Shown piece after piece: positions 20,617-29,440 of a DNA stretch of 64,000 bases. Position 1 is the first letter of the stretch, and each line of letters begins with the position of its first letter. This stretch comes from Hyphomicrobiales bacterium (GTDB taxonomy: Bacteria; Pseudomonadota; Alphaproteobacteria; Rhizobiales; Rhizobiaceae). The stretch covers positions 372,001 to 436,000 of the forward strand of contig UBJR01000005.1 of assembly GCA_900465675.1 (NCBI GenBank). The letters run 5' to 3'. Both the position numbers and the translations under genes were made by a program. The notes beneath the pieces were generated by a model. The model had not been told where the DNA came from. It made no database searches and worked only from the letters and a program-made list of their open reading frames with translations.

Positions 20617-21554
20617 TGGCATCCGTGAGCATGGAAACCGCGCGGAGCGGACGTGACGCAAAAGCGAGGAGCAAGCCGAACAGGCTTGCTCCGAACTATT
20701 GGCCCTTCGTGATCCCGGCACTGATCGTTATTGCCGCGGTCATCGTCTTTCCGTGGGTTTTCACGCTGTGGATGAGCGTGAATAGCTGGACACTTGGCCA
20801 GGCCGTCGTCTTTGCCGGCCTGGACAATTATATCCGGCTGTTCACCGACTTCCGTTTCTGGGAGTCGCTCTGGCACACGGCTGTTTACACGCTGCTTGCC
20901 GTCGTCGCCCCCCTGTTCTTCGGAACACTGGCCGCACTGATCTTCGACGCGCAATTTCCGCTCCGAGGCCTGCTGCGCGGCATTTTCGTCATGCCGATGA
21001 TGGCGACGCCTGTTGCCATTGCGCTCGTCTGGACCATGATGTTCCATCCGCAGCTCGGTGTGCTCAATTATCTTCTGTCGCTCGCTGGCATCGGCCCGCA
21101 GGAATGGATCTACAACCAGAAGAGCGTCATTCCTTCGCTGGTGCTGGTCGAGACCTGGCAGTGGACGCCGCTGATCATGCTGATCGTGCTTGGTGGTCTG
21201 GCCGCCGTGCCGCGCGAACCATATGAAAGTGCCGAGATCGACGGCGCCAATGTCTGGCAGAAATTCCGCTATCTGACGCTTCCGATGATTGCGCCCTTCC
21301 TGATGATCGGCGTCATCATCCGCTCGATCGACGCCGTCAAGAGCTTCGACATCATCTATGCGATGACGCAGGGTGGGCCCGGCACGGCGTCGGAGACGAT
21401 CAACATCTATCTCTACAACACCGCCTTCTCCTACTACGACATCGGATACGCTTCGGCGATGGCCGTGATCTTCTTCGTCATCATCGTCGTCCTGTCCTTC
21501 GTTTTGATGATGGTCCGTCAGCGCGCCAACTGGTCGGATACGGAGACACGATGA
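20616..21554 (+). CDS. Sugar ABC transporter permease (MalF type)
   Basis: The 312-residue protein starts at the ATG that overlaps the stop of the binding protein (TAATG). It has six helices, with the first after a basic N-terminal tail (NYWPFVIPALIVIAAVIVFPW), and an EAA loop PYESAEIDGANVWQKFRYLTLP that docks to an ATPase. It pairs with the next permease, overlapping it by four bases. Confidence 0.9.
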   Translation: MASVSMETARSGRDAKARSKPNRLAPNYWPFVIPALIVIAAVIVFPWVFTLWMSVNSWTLGQAVVFAGLDNYIRLFTDFRFWESLWHTAVYTLLAVVAPLFFGTLAALIFDAQFPLRGLLRGIFVMPMMATPVAIALVWTMMFHPQLGVLNYLLSLAGIGPQEWIYNQKSVIPSLVLVETWQWTPLIMLIVLGGLAAVPREPYESAEIDGANVWQKFRYLTLPMIAPFLMIGVIIRSIDAVKSFDIIYAMTQGGPGTASETINIYLYNTAFSYYDIGYASAMAVIFFVIIVVLSFVLMMVRQRANWSDTETR

Positions 21555-22375
21555 TGAAGCGCAAGACGCTCGACCGCATCGGCCTTTTCTTCGTCGCCCT
21601 GGTGATGGTCTCGCCGGTCATCCTGTTCTTCCTCTGGATGATCTCGCTATCGCTGAAATACGAAATCGACAACGGCGCCTATCCGCCGATCCTGATCCCG
21701 GAACGCTTCGCCTGGTCGAACTATCTCCAGGTGTTTCAGGAAAACAATTTCTTCCTATATTTCTGGAATTCGATCCTGGTCACCGGCGGCGCGACATTGC
21801 TGGCCCTTCTGATCGGCGTACCCGCCGGCTACGGCATCGCCCGGCTGAAGGCGGAGCGCTCGGCGATGGTGATCATGATCGCCCGCATGACGCCGGGTCT
21901 TTCCTTCCTCATCCCACTGTTCCTGTTGTTTCAATGGCTGAACCTGCTCGGGACGCTCTGGCCGCAGATCATCATCCATCTCGTGGTCACCGTGCCGATC
22001 GTTGTCTGGATCATGATCGGCTATTTCGAGACGACGCCAAAGGAGCTGGAGGAGGCAGCCAGCATCGATGGCGCGACGGCCTGGCAGGTGTTCCGCCTGG
22101 TGGCGCTGCCGATCGCCAGGCCCGGCATCGTCGTCGCCTTCATCCTGTCCGTGATCTTCTCGTGGAACAACTTCGTCTTCGGTATCGTGCTCGCAAGCCG
22201 CGAAACGAGAACGCTGCCGGTTGCGGTCTATAACATGCTGTCCTTCGAGCAGGTGAGCTGGGGGCCGCTGGCCGCTGCCGCGCTGATCGTCACCTTGCCG
22301 GTGCTGGTGCTGACGATGTTTGCGCAGAGACAGATCGTTGCCGGATTGACCTCAGGCGCGGTCAAGGGTGGCTAG
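21551..22375 (+). CDS. Sugar ABC transporter permease (MalG type)
   Basis: The 274-residue protein has six helices and the EAA loop KELEEAASIDGATAWQVFR. It begins at the ATG inside ATGATGA at the end of the first permease gene. No ATPase gene follows; the next gene is a kinase. In CUT1 systems an ATPase made elsewhere (MsiK/UgpC-like) can serve several importers, which is the simplest explanation. Confidence 0.9.
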   Translation: MMKRKTLDRIGLFFVALVMVSPVILFFLWMISLSLKYEIDNGAYPPILIPERFAWSNYLQVFQENNFFLYFWNSILVTGGATLLALLIGVPAGYGIARLKAERSAMVIMIARMTPGLSFLIPLFLLFQWLNLLGTLWPQIIIHLVVTVPIVVWIMIGYFETTPKELEEAASIDGATAWQVFRLVALPIARPGIVVAFILSVIFSWNNFVFGIVLASRETRTLPVAVYNMLSFEQVSWGPLAAAALIVTLPVLVLTMFAQRQIVAGLTSGAVKGG

Positions 22376-23345
22376 GCAGGACAATTCAACCAAACGAGTG
22401 ACCGCAGCCTTGAACCTGTCATCTCCTCCATCCACCGGCCGCCGCCATGTGCTTTGCGTTGGCGCAGCCGTGCTCGACACGCTGTTCAGGGTGCGATCGA
22501 TCCCGGAAAAGCCGGGCAAGGTGCTTCCCTACGAAATGCTGCAGGTTGCCGAGGGTATGGCCTCGAGCGCCGCCTATGCGATTGTCAGGCTGGGCGGCAT
22601 GGCAAGCCTCTGGGCCGCCACCGGCGATGACCCCGCCGGGCATCAGATCATCTCCGATCTGCAGCAGGCAGGCATAGACGTGGAAGGGATGACGCTCGTA
22701 CCGGGCGCACGCTCAGCAGTCTCAAGTATTCTCATCGACGATGATGGCGAGCGGCTCATCGTTCCCTTCTACGACAAGCAGCTGCACGACGTAGTGCGGG
22801 ATGTGACGCCCGCCGATCTCTCAATCTTCGATGCGGTTATGGTGGATGTGCGTTGGCCCGGGCTGGCCAAAAAGGTACTGCAGGCAGCCCGCCAGGCTGG
22901 CAAACCCGCCATCTTCGACGGCGACGTCGCGCCTGCAGAGACACTGGATATGCTGGCGAAAGAGGGCGATCATCTGCTTTTTTCGGAACCCGCCGCGCGT
23001 CTGCTCTGCGCATGCGACGACCCTGCTGCAATGGTGCCGATCCTTCGCGAGCGCTATCCGAATGCCCTGGTCGCCGTGACTGCAGGAGAACGCGGCTGCT
23101 ATTGGTGGAACCGGCAGGAAGACGCCGTCGCTCATGTTCCAGCCTTTCGGGTGAAGGCCGTCGATACGCTGGCGGCGGGCGATGTTTTCCACGGAAGCTA
23201 TGCCCTGGCGATTGCCGAGGGCGCCGGACCCGAAGATGCAATCCGGCTGGGTTCGGCTGCCGCCGCGCTCAAATGCACGGTCTTCGGCGGTCGCCTCGGC
23301 GCACCTGATCGCGCTGCCGTCATGGCCTTGCTGTCAAAGGACTGA
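22368..23345 (+). CDS. PfkB-family carbohydrate kinase, YihV (sulfofructose kinase)-like
   Basis: This 325-residue ribokinase-fold enzyme begins at a GTG overlapping the permease stop; GTG at 22398 is an alternative. It resembles YihV from memory in several blocks: MVDVRWPGLAKKVLQAARQ, IFDGDVAP, LLFSEPAARLL and ALKCTVFGGRLG. It phosphorylates a sugar or keto-deoxy sugar acid brought in by the importer. The catalytic loop reads VDTLAAGDVFHG; the base D272 is kept but the usual GAGD is AAGD. With the DapA-family aldolase upstream, a kinase-then-aldolase route is likely, though the substrate need not be sulfofructose. Confidence 0.82.
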   Translation: MARQDNSTKRVTAALNLSSPPSTGRRHVLCVGAAVLDTLFRVRSIPEKPGKVLPYEMLQVAEGMASSAAYAIVRLGGMASLWAATGDDPAGHQIISDLQQAGIDVEGMTLVPGARSAVSSILIDDDGERLIVPFYDKQLHDVVRDVTPADLSIFDAVMVDVRWPGLAKKVLQAARQAGKPAIFDGDVAPAETLDMLAKEGDHLLFSEPAARLLCACDDPAAMVPILRERYPNALVAVTAGERGCYWWNRQEDAVAHVPAFRVKAVDTLAAGDVFHGSYALAIAEGAGPEDAIRLGSAAAALKCTVFGGRLGAPDRAAVMALLSKD

Positions 23346-23349
23346 CGCG

Positions 23350-23994
23350 TCAGCCGCCGCGCTTCATTGCCTGAACGAGGTTGCGGCCGCGCCGCAACGC
23401 GGTGATGGCCGCGCCGACGGCCACGATCCAGAGCGCGGCACACAGAACATCGTTGTGCAGGCCGAGCAGTGGTTCGAAGACCGACAGGACGGCTGCCGCC
23501 GTGACGGTTGCCATGCGGTGCTGCTTGGCCATCGGGCCAGAGAAATCGGCGCCTTGCCCGCAGGCACGGCCAAGCTCGCGGACATAGGCGGTGAGAACCG
23601 CAAAGGCGGCCGCCGCCCAGCCAAGGCCGGCAAAGCCGATGCCGAGGCCGACACCCGCGAAAATCAGGATATCGGCGGCGCGATCCGGAAACTCGTTCCA
23701 GAAGGGGCCATCGGCCGCAGCCTTGCCGCCCTCGACCGCGACCATGCCGTCGAACAGATTGCAAAGCAGACGAAGCTGGCAGGACAGTGCTGCGAGGAGC
23801 AGGAAGACGATCCGCTGGGTGCCGGTATCCTGTCCCGCGAAATAGAAGAACAGTCCGGCCAGCGCCGCGGCCGCAATGCTCGCCTGCGAGATCTGGTTCG
23901 GCGTGACTGACTTTTGCGCCAGCCAGCGGGCGATCGCCTGCGCCCACCGTGTATTGCGGCTCGTCAGCGGACGGCGGTCTCCGGCCTCGGTCAC
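23350..23994 (-). CDS. CDP-alcohol phosphatidyltransferase-like membrane protein
   Basis: I start this 214-residue protein at the GTG at 23994, which overlaps the stop of the preceding gene (GTGA). It has about six helices and the CDP-alcohol transferase core near residues 79-108, which would join a CDP-diacylglycerol and an alcohol. The core deviates from the consensus DxxDGxxAR...GxxxDxxxD: it reads NLFDGMVAV then NEFPDRAAD, so N79 replaces the first Asp, V87 the Arg and N100 the Gly. It is last in a four-gene phospholipid operon. It could have a changed substrate or weak activity. Confidence 0.78.
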   Translation of the reverse strand: MTEAGDRRPLTSRNTRWAQAIARWLAQKSVTPNQISQASIAAAALAGLFFYFAGQDTGTQRIVFLLLAALSCQLRLLCNLFDGMVAVEGGKAAADGPFWNEFPDRAADILIFAGVGLGIGFAGLGWAAAAFAVLTAYVRELGRACGQGADFSGPMAKQHRMATVTAAAVLSVFEPLLGLHNDVLCAALWIVAVGAAITALRRGRNLVQAMKRGG

Positions 23995-24383
23995 GGCGCA
24001 GTTCTCCCTCTTGAGATCGAATAATTGTAGATCGCCGCATAGCTGGTGGAAACGGCAAGCGGCACGGCGATGGTCTTCAGGATTTCGGGCGTGCCGCTCA
24101 GCATATGGAAGGCGACGAGGATGGTCGCCGACCCCAGGCAAGCAATCAGCGGCGGCGCGACGAGACGGACGCCACCGGAAAACAGGTTGGACAGCGCCTC
24201 GACCGCCCGTTTCAGAAACAGCGTCAGACAGGCAGAGAGCGTGCCCTGCACGGCGCCCGCCATCAGCATGGCTGGCAGCGGATAGGCACGGTTGGCGAAA
24301 AGCGCCCAGCCTCCCATGGCGAGAAAGGCAAAGGCTACATGCACGGCGCTGCTTCGGCCAAGCCGCGCGACGAGGCCGCTCAT
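23991..24383 (-). CDS. Small membrane protein in phospholipid operon, function unknown
   Basis: This 130-residue protein starts at the ATG overlapping the CdsA-like stop (ATGA) and ends overlapping the next gene. About four membrane helices are visible (HVAFAFLAMGGWALFA, LMAGAVQGTLSACLTLF, LVAPPLIACLGSATILVAF, IAVPLAVSTSYAAIYNY). I do not recognise a family. Its tight coupling on both sides implies a role in the same lipid pathway. Confidence 0.72.
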   Translation of the reverse strand: MSGLVARLGRSSAVHVAFAFLAMGGWALFANRAYPLPAMLMAGAVQGTLSACLTLFLKRAVEALSNLFSGGVRLVAPPLIACLGSATILVAFHMLSGTPEILKTIAVPLAVSTSYAAIYNYSISRGRTAP

Positions 24384-25330
24384 GTCAGCGACCACCAGTA
24401 ACGAACGAGATGGAAGAAGATCGGCGCCGAGAAGACGACGGAATCGAGCCGGTCGATCAGGCCACCGTGGCCCTCGATGATGTGGCCCCAATCCTTGACG
24501 CCGCGGTCGCGCTTGATCGCCGACATGACGAGCCCGCCGAAGAAGCCCATCAGGGTGATGATGAGCGCCAGGAGGCCCGCCTGGAAGGGCGTGAACGGGG
24601 TGATCCACCAGAGCGAAGCACCGATCAGCGTGGCGCTGGCAATGCCGCCGATGAAGCCTTCGACAGTCTTTGAGGGCGAGAGTTTCGGAGCAATCTTGGT
24701 GCGGCCGAAGAGCTTGCCCCAGACATATTGCAGCACGTCGGACAGCTGCACGACGATGACGAGGAAGGCGATCAGCAGGACGTTGCGGCCCTCATATCCG
24801 GGGATCGTCAGTGTCAGCAGCGCCGGCACGTGCGAGGCGCAGAAGACGCAGATCATCAGCGCCCATTGGACTTCGGCGATTCGGATCAGGAAGCGCTCGG
24901 TATCGCCGCGCAACACCGAAATAATCGGCATCAGCAGGAAAGCGTAAACAGGCACGAAGATCGAATAGATGCCGTATTCCTCGGCCCAGAGCAGATAATA
25001 CTGGATCGGCAGAACGACGAAGAAGGCCGAGGCGAGCGCCCAGTGATCGGCCCGCTTGGTATTGGTCAGTGTGATGAATTCGCGCAGCGCCGCAAAGGAG
25101 CAAAAGGCGAAGAGAATGATGACCCCTGCCCGCCCGGCCAGAAAGGCGATGCCGATGAAGATCACCATGATCCACCAGGCCTTGATGCGGGCGTTCAGGT
25201 TTTCGATGGCGCTGTTGGAACCGTCGGGCGACAGCTTCCGGTGCAGCACATAGCCGATGGCGGATGCCAGGATCAGCACACCGAAAATGCCGAGAACCAG
25301 GGTGATCAGATCGTGTTGCGCCCCGTTCAT
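24380..25330 (-). CDS. Phosphatidate cytidylyltransferase (CdsA family, YnbB-like)
   Basis: The 316-residue polytopic enzyme makes CDP-diacylglycerol from phosphatidate and CTP. SPSKTVEGFIGG and the C-terminal signature SAIKRDRGVKDWG followed by EGHGGLIDRLDS identify the family; the EGHGG form is like the YnbB group rather than housekeeping CdsA. It overlaps the PlsC-like gene upstream and the small membrane gene downstream by four bases each. It is probably a second, pathway-specific copy in this genome. Confidence 0.9.
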   Translation of the reverse strand: MNGAQHDLITLVLGIFGVLILASAIGYVLHRKLSPDGSNSAIENLNARIKAWWIMVIFIGIAFLAGRAGVIILFAFCSFAALREFITLTNTKRADHWALASAFFVVLPIQYYLLWAEEYGIYSIFVPVYAFLLMPIISVLRGDTERFLIRIAEVQWALMICVFCASHVPALLTLTIPGYEGRNVLLIAFLVIVVQLSDVLQYVWGKLFGRTKIAPKLSPSKTVEGFIGGIASATLIGASLWWITPFTPFQAGLLALIITLMGFFGGLVMSAIKRDRGVKDWGHIIEGHGGLIDRLDSVVFSAPIFFHLVRYWWSLT

Positions 25331-25995
25331 TCGCCAGCTCCGGCCGTTTTCGGCGACAGCGCCAGCATCGCGGCGCGCAGACGCTCAAGAAAATCTTCCT
25401 TCGTCTCGCCTCTCTCCAGCTGCATCGGGCTGCCGAACGTCACGGTGCAGATCAGCGGTATCGGCACGATTTCTCCCTTCGGCATGACGCGGTTCAGATT
25501 GTTGATCCAGACAGGCACGAAATCGATATCCGGCCGCGCTTCGGCCAGATGAAAGATGCCGCTCTTGAACGGCAGCAACGGCTCTTCTGTCTGATTTCGC
25601 GTGCCCTCGGGGAAGACGATCAGCGACGAGCCGCTGTCGATGGCGTCGGCCATCTGCGCAATCGGATCCTGCGTCCGGTTCTCGCGGTCCCGCTGGATCA
25701 GCACCGAATTGAAGACATCGCGGCCGATGAAGGTACTGAGCCTGGATTTCAGCCAATATTCGGCACCGGCCACCGGCCGTGTTTCGGCGCGCATTCTGGG
25801 CGGCAGCACCGCCCAGACGAGAATGAAATCGCCATGGCTGGAGTGATTGGCAAAATAGACGCAGCGCCGCGGCGGCAGGCCTTCGCCCGACCAGATGGCA
25901 CGCACCGCGGTGATGGCGCGCGCAAACAGCACGATCGCCACCGCGGCAGGCTTTGCAATCAATGTCCGCATGTCCTGCATCAAGGCTTCCTGCAT
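25327..25995 (-). CDS. 1-acyl-sn-glycerol-3-phosphate acyltransferase (PlsC family)
   Basis: This 222-residue membrane-associated enzyme transfers an acyl chain to lysophosphatidate. The catalytic HX4D motif is HSSHGD (51-56) and the substrate motif is FPEGTR (128-133), with one N-terminal hydrophobic helix. It is the first gene of the four-gene operon PlsC, CdsA, small membrane protein, CDP-alcohol transferase. An alternative start is the methionine at residue 6. Confidence 0.92.
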   Translation of the reverse strand: MQEALMQDMRTLIAKPAAVAIVLFARAITAVRAIWSGEGLPPRRCVYFANHSSHGDFILVWAVLPPRMRAETRPVAGAEYWLKSRLSTFIGRDVFNSVLIQRDRENRTQDPIAQMADAIDSGSSLIVFPEGTRNQTEEPLLPFKSGIFHLAEARPDIDFVPVWINNLNRVMPKGEIVPIPLICTVTFGSPMQLERGETKEDFLERLRAAMLALSPKTAGAGE

Positions 25996-26079
25996 TCAGG
26001 GTTGCAGGAACCTAGCTGCCTTTTGCGCAGACGGGAAGCAGCGCCGTAAGCCGGGTAAGATTTCCACAGGCGGCCGGCA

Positions 26080-27381
26080 TCACGCCGACCGTGCTTCTCC
26101 CTCATCGGCCTCGGCCGACACGAGAATCTTATCGACGCGGCGGCCATCGAGATCGACGACCTCGAAGCGCCAGCCATTCTTGACGAAGCTCTCACCGAGC
26201 TCCGGCAGGTGCTTCAGCTCTTCGAGAATGAGACCGGCGACAGTCTGGAACTCGATGTCGTCGTCGAGCTTGAAGCTCATGAACTCGGCGAATTCGTCGA
26301 TCGGCGTCCAGCCGGATACCAGATAGGAGCCATCGGTGCGGCGAACGATTGCCTGTTCTTCCGAAGGACCTTCCAGCAACGCGCCCATGATCGCTTCCAT
26401 GATGTCGCCGGACGAGATGACGCCTTCGAAATGGCCATACTCGTCATAGACGAGAACCATGTGAACGGGCGATTTGCGGATCGCCTGGATCGCATGCGTT
26501 GCGGTCGATAGATCCGAAATGACCGGAACTTCATGGGCCAGCGCCTGGATATCGGCATGGCCGTTGGCATTCATGGCGTCGTAATAGTCCTTGACGAACA
26601 GGACACCAAAGACTTCGTCGGAGCTGCCGCGGCGAACCGGCAGACGCGAGCGGCGCGTCGCATGCAGCAGGGTGCGGATCTCTTCCGGGGTATCATCGAC
26701 ATCGACGACCTCGACATCGCGGCGCGGCGTCATCAGGGCGCGGGCCGTGCGGTCGGCAAGGCGCATGACGCCCGAAATCATCGCCGATTCTTCGCTTTCG
26801 ATCACGCCGGCGCTCTGCGCTTCGGCGAGGACCGTCTTGATCTCTTCGTCGGTCACGCCGTCGCTGACCTTGCCGGACTGGCCAAGCAGCTTCAGCACCA
26901 GCTTGCCCGATGCATCGAGCAGCCAGACGAGCGGCAGCGCAAATTTGGAGAGCACGACCATCGCAGGCGCCACCTTGGCTGCAACCGCTTCCGGTTCGCG
27001 CAGCGCAATCTGCTTCGGCACGAGCTCGCCGACGATCAGCGACAGGTAGGTGATGGCGACGACCACGGTGCCAACGCCGAGCGCATCCGACAGCGCCGGG
27101 CCAACGCCCTGCTCCGACAGCCACTGCGTCAGGCGTCCGCCGAGCGTGGCGCCGGAAAAGGCGCCCGAGAGCACGCCGACCAGCGTGATGCCGATCTGCA
27201 CGGTGGACAGGAAGCGTCCGGGATTTTCGGCAAGTCTGATGGCCTGGGTGGCCCCCAGGCTGCCGTGATCGGCGAGAACTTTAAGACGGGCGGGGCGGGA
27301 AGAAACGACAGCAAGTTCGGACATGGCGAGCACACCGTTCAGAACGGTAAGCAGGACCACGATAGTGATTTCGACTAACAA
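26080..27381 (-). CDS. CNNM/CBS-domain transporter-like protein (HlyC/CorC family)
   Basis: I start at the TTG at 27381, giving 433 residues beginning LLVEITIVVLLTVLNGVLAM, as is usual for the family; a longer in-frame reading adds 55 unlikely residues. The order is DUF21/CNNM membrane domain (about 1-190), two CBS domains (TPRRDVEVVDVDDTPEEI; VPVISDLSTATHAI) and a CorC_HlyC domain at the C-terminus. Members act in magnesium or cobalt movement across the inner membrane. The start codon is uncertain because no good ribosome site is seen. Confidence 0.85.
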   Translation of the reverse strand: MLVEITIVVLLTVLNGVLAMSELAVVSSRPARLKVLADHGSLGATQAIRLAENPGRFLSTVQIGITLVGVLSGAFSGATLGGRLTQWLSEQGVGPALSDALGVGTVVVAITYLSLIVGELVPKQIALREPEAVAAKVAPAMVVLSKFALPLVWLLDASGKLVLKLLGQSGKVSDGVTDEEIKTVLAEAQSAGVIESEESAMISGVMRLADRTARALMTPRRDVEVVDVDDTPEEIRTLLHATRRSRLPVRRGSSDEVFGVLFVKDYYDAMNANGHADIQALAHEVPVISDLSTATHAIQAIRKSPVHMVLVYDEYGHFEGVISSGDIMEAIMGALLEGPSEEQAIVRRTDGSYLVSGWTPIDEFAEFMSFKLDDDIEFQTVAGLILEELKHLPELGESFVKNGWRFEVVDLDGRRVDKILVSAEADEGEARSA

Positions 27382-27630
27382 AAGGAGCCTATGATATCGA
27401 CAAGGATGTCCCAAGATAAGGGTAAAGCGCTGACATTGAAAGCAAACGATCCGTTGAATGGCGGATATTTTTTCGTGACCGGAGCGTCTCCATACCGATA
27501 TCTGGCATGTTTCGGAACGCCGCAGGCCATCGTCTCCGCGGCACAACCAAAACCTTCACGTTTCCGAAAAGCGGAACTTTTAAGCGTTCTATCGGTTCTT
27601 CATGCTCAACGAGCCTGGGGAGAATACCTT

Positions 27631-27834
27631 ATGACACAGATCCGAGAAACCGAGCGCCGTGGCCGTACTTTGCGCGGCCGCCCGTATAGCCTTCCGGAAT
27701 TTGCCAAGAAATACGGCCTCGAAGACGATCAGGCTGAAGACCTCTTCGTGCGCTTCGGCCCCTCCTCGATCGAACTCGATCTGCTGATGGCTGCGAAGCG
27801 CCGTCCGCCTGTGCGTCTCGAACAGGTAATGTAA
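27631..27834 (+). CDS. Small conserved hypothetical protein (67 residues)
   Basis: The ATG at 27631 is preceded by GGGGAG and opens a 67-residue basic protein (MTQIRETERRGRTLRGRPYS... ending in RRPPVRLEQVM). There is no membrane segment. The middle (SLPEFAKKYGLEDDQAEDLF) looks like a short helix-turn-helix-like or helical pair. I do not know the function. The 249 bases upstream, back to the divergent CNNM gene, contain no other gene I can support. Confidence 0.65.
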   Translation: MTQIRETERRGRTLRGRPYSLPEFAKKYGLEDDQAEDLFVRFGPSSIELDLLMAAKRRPPVRLEQVM

Positions 27835-27892
27835 TCGATCCCGACCCGACCATGCGGCTTGCGAACGGCAGTCTCTGACGAAGGAATGGACG

Positions 27893-28723
27893 ATGAACGC
27901 CACGACCGCAGCCAGCAAGAAAACCAAGCCGAATGCCGCGATGATGAAAGCGCGGGCGGTTCCGCAGCTGATCGACCCGGATGCGGAACCGTTCGTCGCC
28001 GAAGCCGTGCGTGAGCTTGTCGATTGCAAGATCCCGTTTCTGGTCGCCGGTACCTATGCTGTCTGCGCCTACACCGGCATCCAGCGGCAGACGAAGGATT
28101 TCGACATCTTCTGCAAGGCCGGTGACTACGGCCGCATCCTTGGGCATTTCAAAGACAAGGGTTACGCCGTCGAAGTCGAGGATGAGCGCTGGCTCGGCAA
28201 GGTCTTCAAGGGCAAGCATTTCTTCGATGTCATTTTTGCGTCGTCCAACGGCACGATGCCTGTCGGCGACGACTGGTTCAAGGATGCGCGTCAGGTGGAG
28301 ATGTGCGGTTGTCCGGTCTGGATCATCAGCCCGACAGAGCTGCTTTGGTCGAAATTCTTCGTACAGCTGCGCCACCGCTATGACGGCGCAGATATTGCCC
28401 ATGTGATCCTGCGCGCCCACGACAAGATCGATTGGCGCAAGCTGCTCGGCTATATGGAAGTGCACTGGGAAGTGCTGCTGATTGCGATCCTGAACTTCCG
28501 GTGGATCTACCCAACCGAGCGCGACAAGATCCCGCAATGGCTGATCGACGAGCTGCTGGAGCGCCTTGCGGCCCAGCGCGAGCTGCCGCTGCCGCAGATG
28601 CGCATCTGCCGCGGACGGATGTATTCGCGCGTCGATTTCGAGATCGACGTCAAGGAATGGGGTTTTGCCGATGTGGGCGGCGAGGGACAGCCGCGCGGCG
28701 AATGGGAGGAAGCCGATGGCTGA
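27893..28723 (+). CDS. Nucleotidyltransferase-fold protein
   Basis: The 276-residue protein carries the nucleotidyltransferase pattern VAGTYAVCAYTG, then TKDFDIF with the metal-binding D69/D71 pair. The rest is mixed and ends in a polar tail; no HEPN or HTH domain is present. Such proteins transfer nucleotides to RNA, drugs or proteins, and the exact target here is unknown. It overlaps the metallophosphoesterase gene by eight bases, so the two are made together. Confidence 0.78.
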   Translation: MNATTAASKKTKPNAAMMKARAVPQLIDPDAEPFVAEAVRELVDCKIPFLVAGTYAVCAYTGIQRQTKDFDIFCKAGDYGRILGHFKDKGYAVEVEDERWLGKVFKGKHFFDVIFASSNGTMPVGDDWFKDARQVEMCGCPVWIISPTELLWSKFFVQLRHRYDGADIAHVILRAHDKIDWRKLLGYMEVHWEVLLIAILNFRWIYPTERDKIPQWLIDELLERLAAQRELPLPQMRICRGRMYSRVDFEIDVKEWGFADVGGEGQPRGEWEEADG

Positions 28724-29438
28724 GACGAGAAGGAAGATCCGCGTCGCCGCCGTCGCCGACCTGCATGTGAAGGAAGACGGCGCCAAATCCTACAAGGAGC
28801 TTTTTGCCGAGGTCTCCGGTGTTGCCGATGTTCTCGTCATGGCAGGAGACCTCACCGATCTCGGCAAGCCCAAGGAAGCTGAGCTTCTCGCTGCCGATCT
28901 GCGCAGCTGCACGGTTCCCGTCGTTGCCGTTCTCGGCAACCATGACCACGAGAGCGGGTCTGTCGAGGACGTGACCCAGATCCTGACCGATGCCGGGGTG
29001 AAACTGCTGAACGGCCAGGCGGCGGAGATAGCGGGCGTCGGCTTCGTCGGCGTCAAAGGTTTTGCCGGCGGCTTCGGCCGGCATATGCTCGGCTCCTTCG
29101 GCGAGAACGCCATCAAGGCGATGGTCGCCGAAAGCGTCGAGGAATCGATGCGGCTTGAAAATGCCATGCGCCAGGTGCGCGCCGACAGATCGATGGTGAT
29201 CCTCCACTATGCGCCGATCGCCGAGACCGTCGTCGGCGAGCCGCTGGAGATCTACCCGTTTCTCGGATCTTCGCGTCTGGCGGAAACCATCGACCGCTTC
29301 AAGGTCAATGCGGTCGTCCACGGCCATGCCCATCGCGGCACATACGAGGGCCGCACACCTGGCGGAGCGCCGGTCTATAATGTTGCCGCCCATATCGAAA
29401 AACCGACCGGCAAGACCTATGCGCTGCTGGAGCTGTAA
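28716..29438 (+). CDS. Metallophosphoesterase (calcineurin-like)
   Basis: This 240-residue cytosolic phosphoesterase has all the metal motifs: ADLHVKED (DxH), MAGDLTD (GDxxD), LGNHDHE (GNHD), VILHYAP and VVHGHAHRG (GHxH). The ATG at 28716 lies inside the end of the nucleotidyltransferase gene with GGGAGGA before it. The pairing suggests that one enzyme adds and the other removes a nucleotide or phosphate, but that is inference. Confidence 0.9.
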   Translation: MAETRRKIRVAAVADLHVKEDGAKSYKELFAEVSGVADVLVMAGDLTDLGKPKEAELLAADLRSCTVPVVAVLGNHDHESGSVEDVTQILTDAGVKLLNGQAAEIAGVGFVGVKGFAGGFGRHMLGSFGENAIKAMVAESVEESMRLENAMRQVRADRSMVILHYAPIAETVVGEPLEIYPFLGSSRLAETIDRFKVNAVVHGHAHRGTYEGRTPGGAPVYNVAAHIEKPTGKTYALLEL

Positions 29439-29440
29439 AT

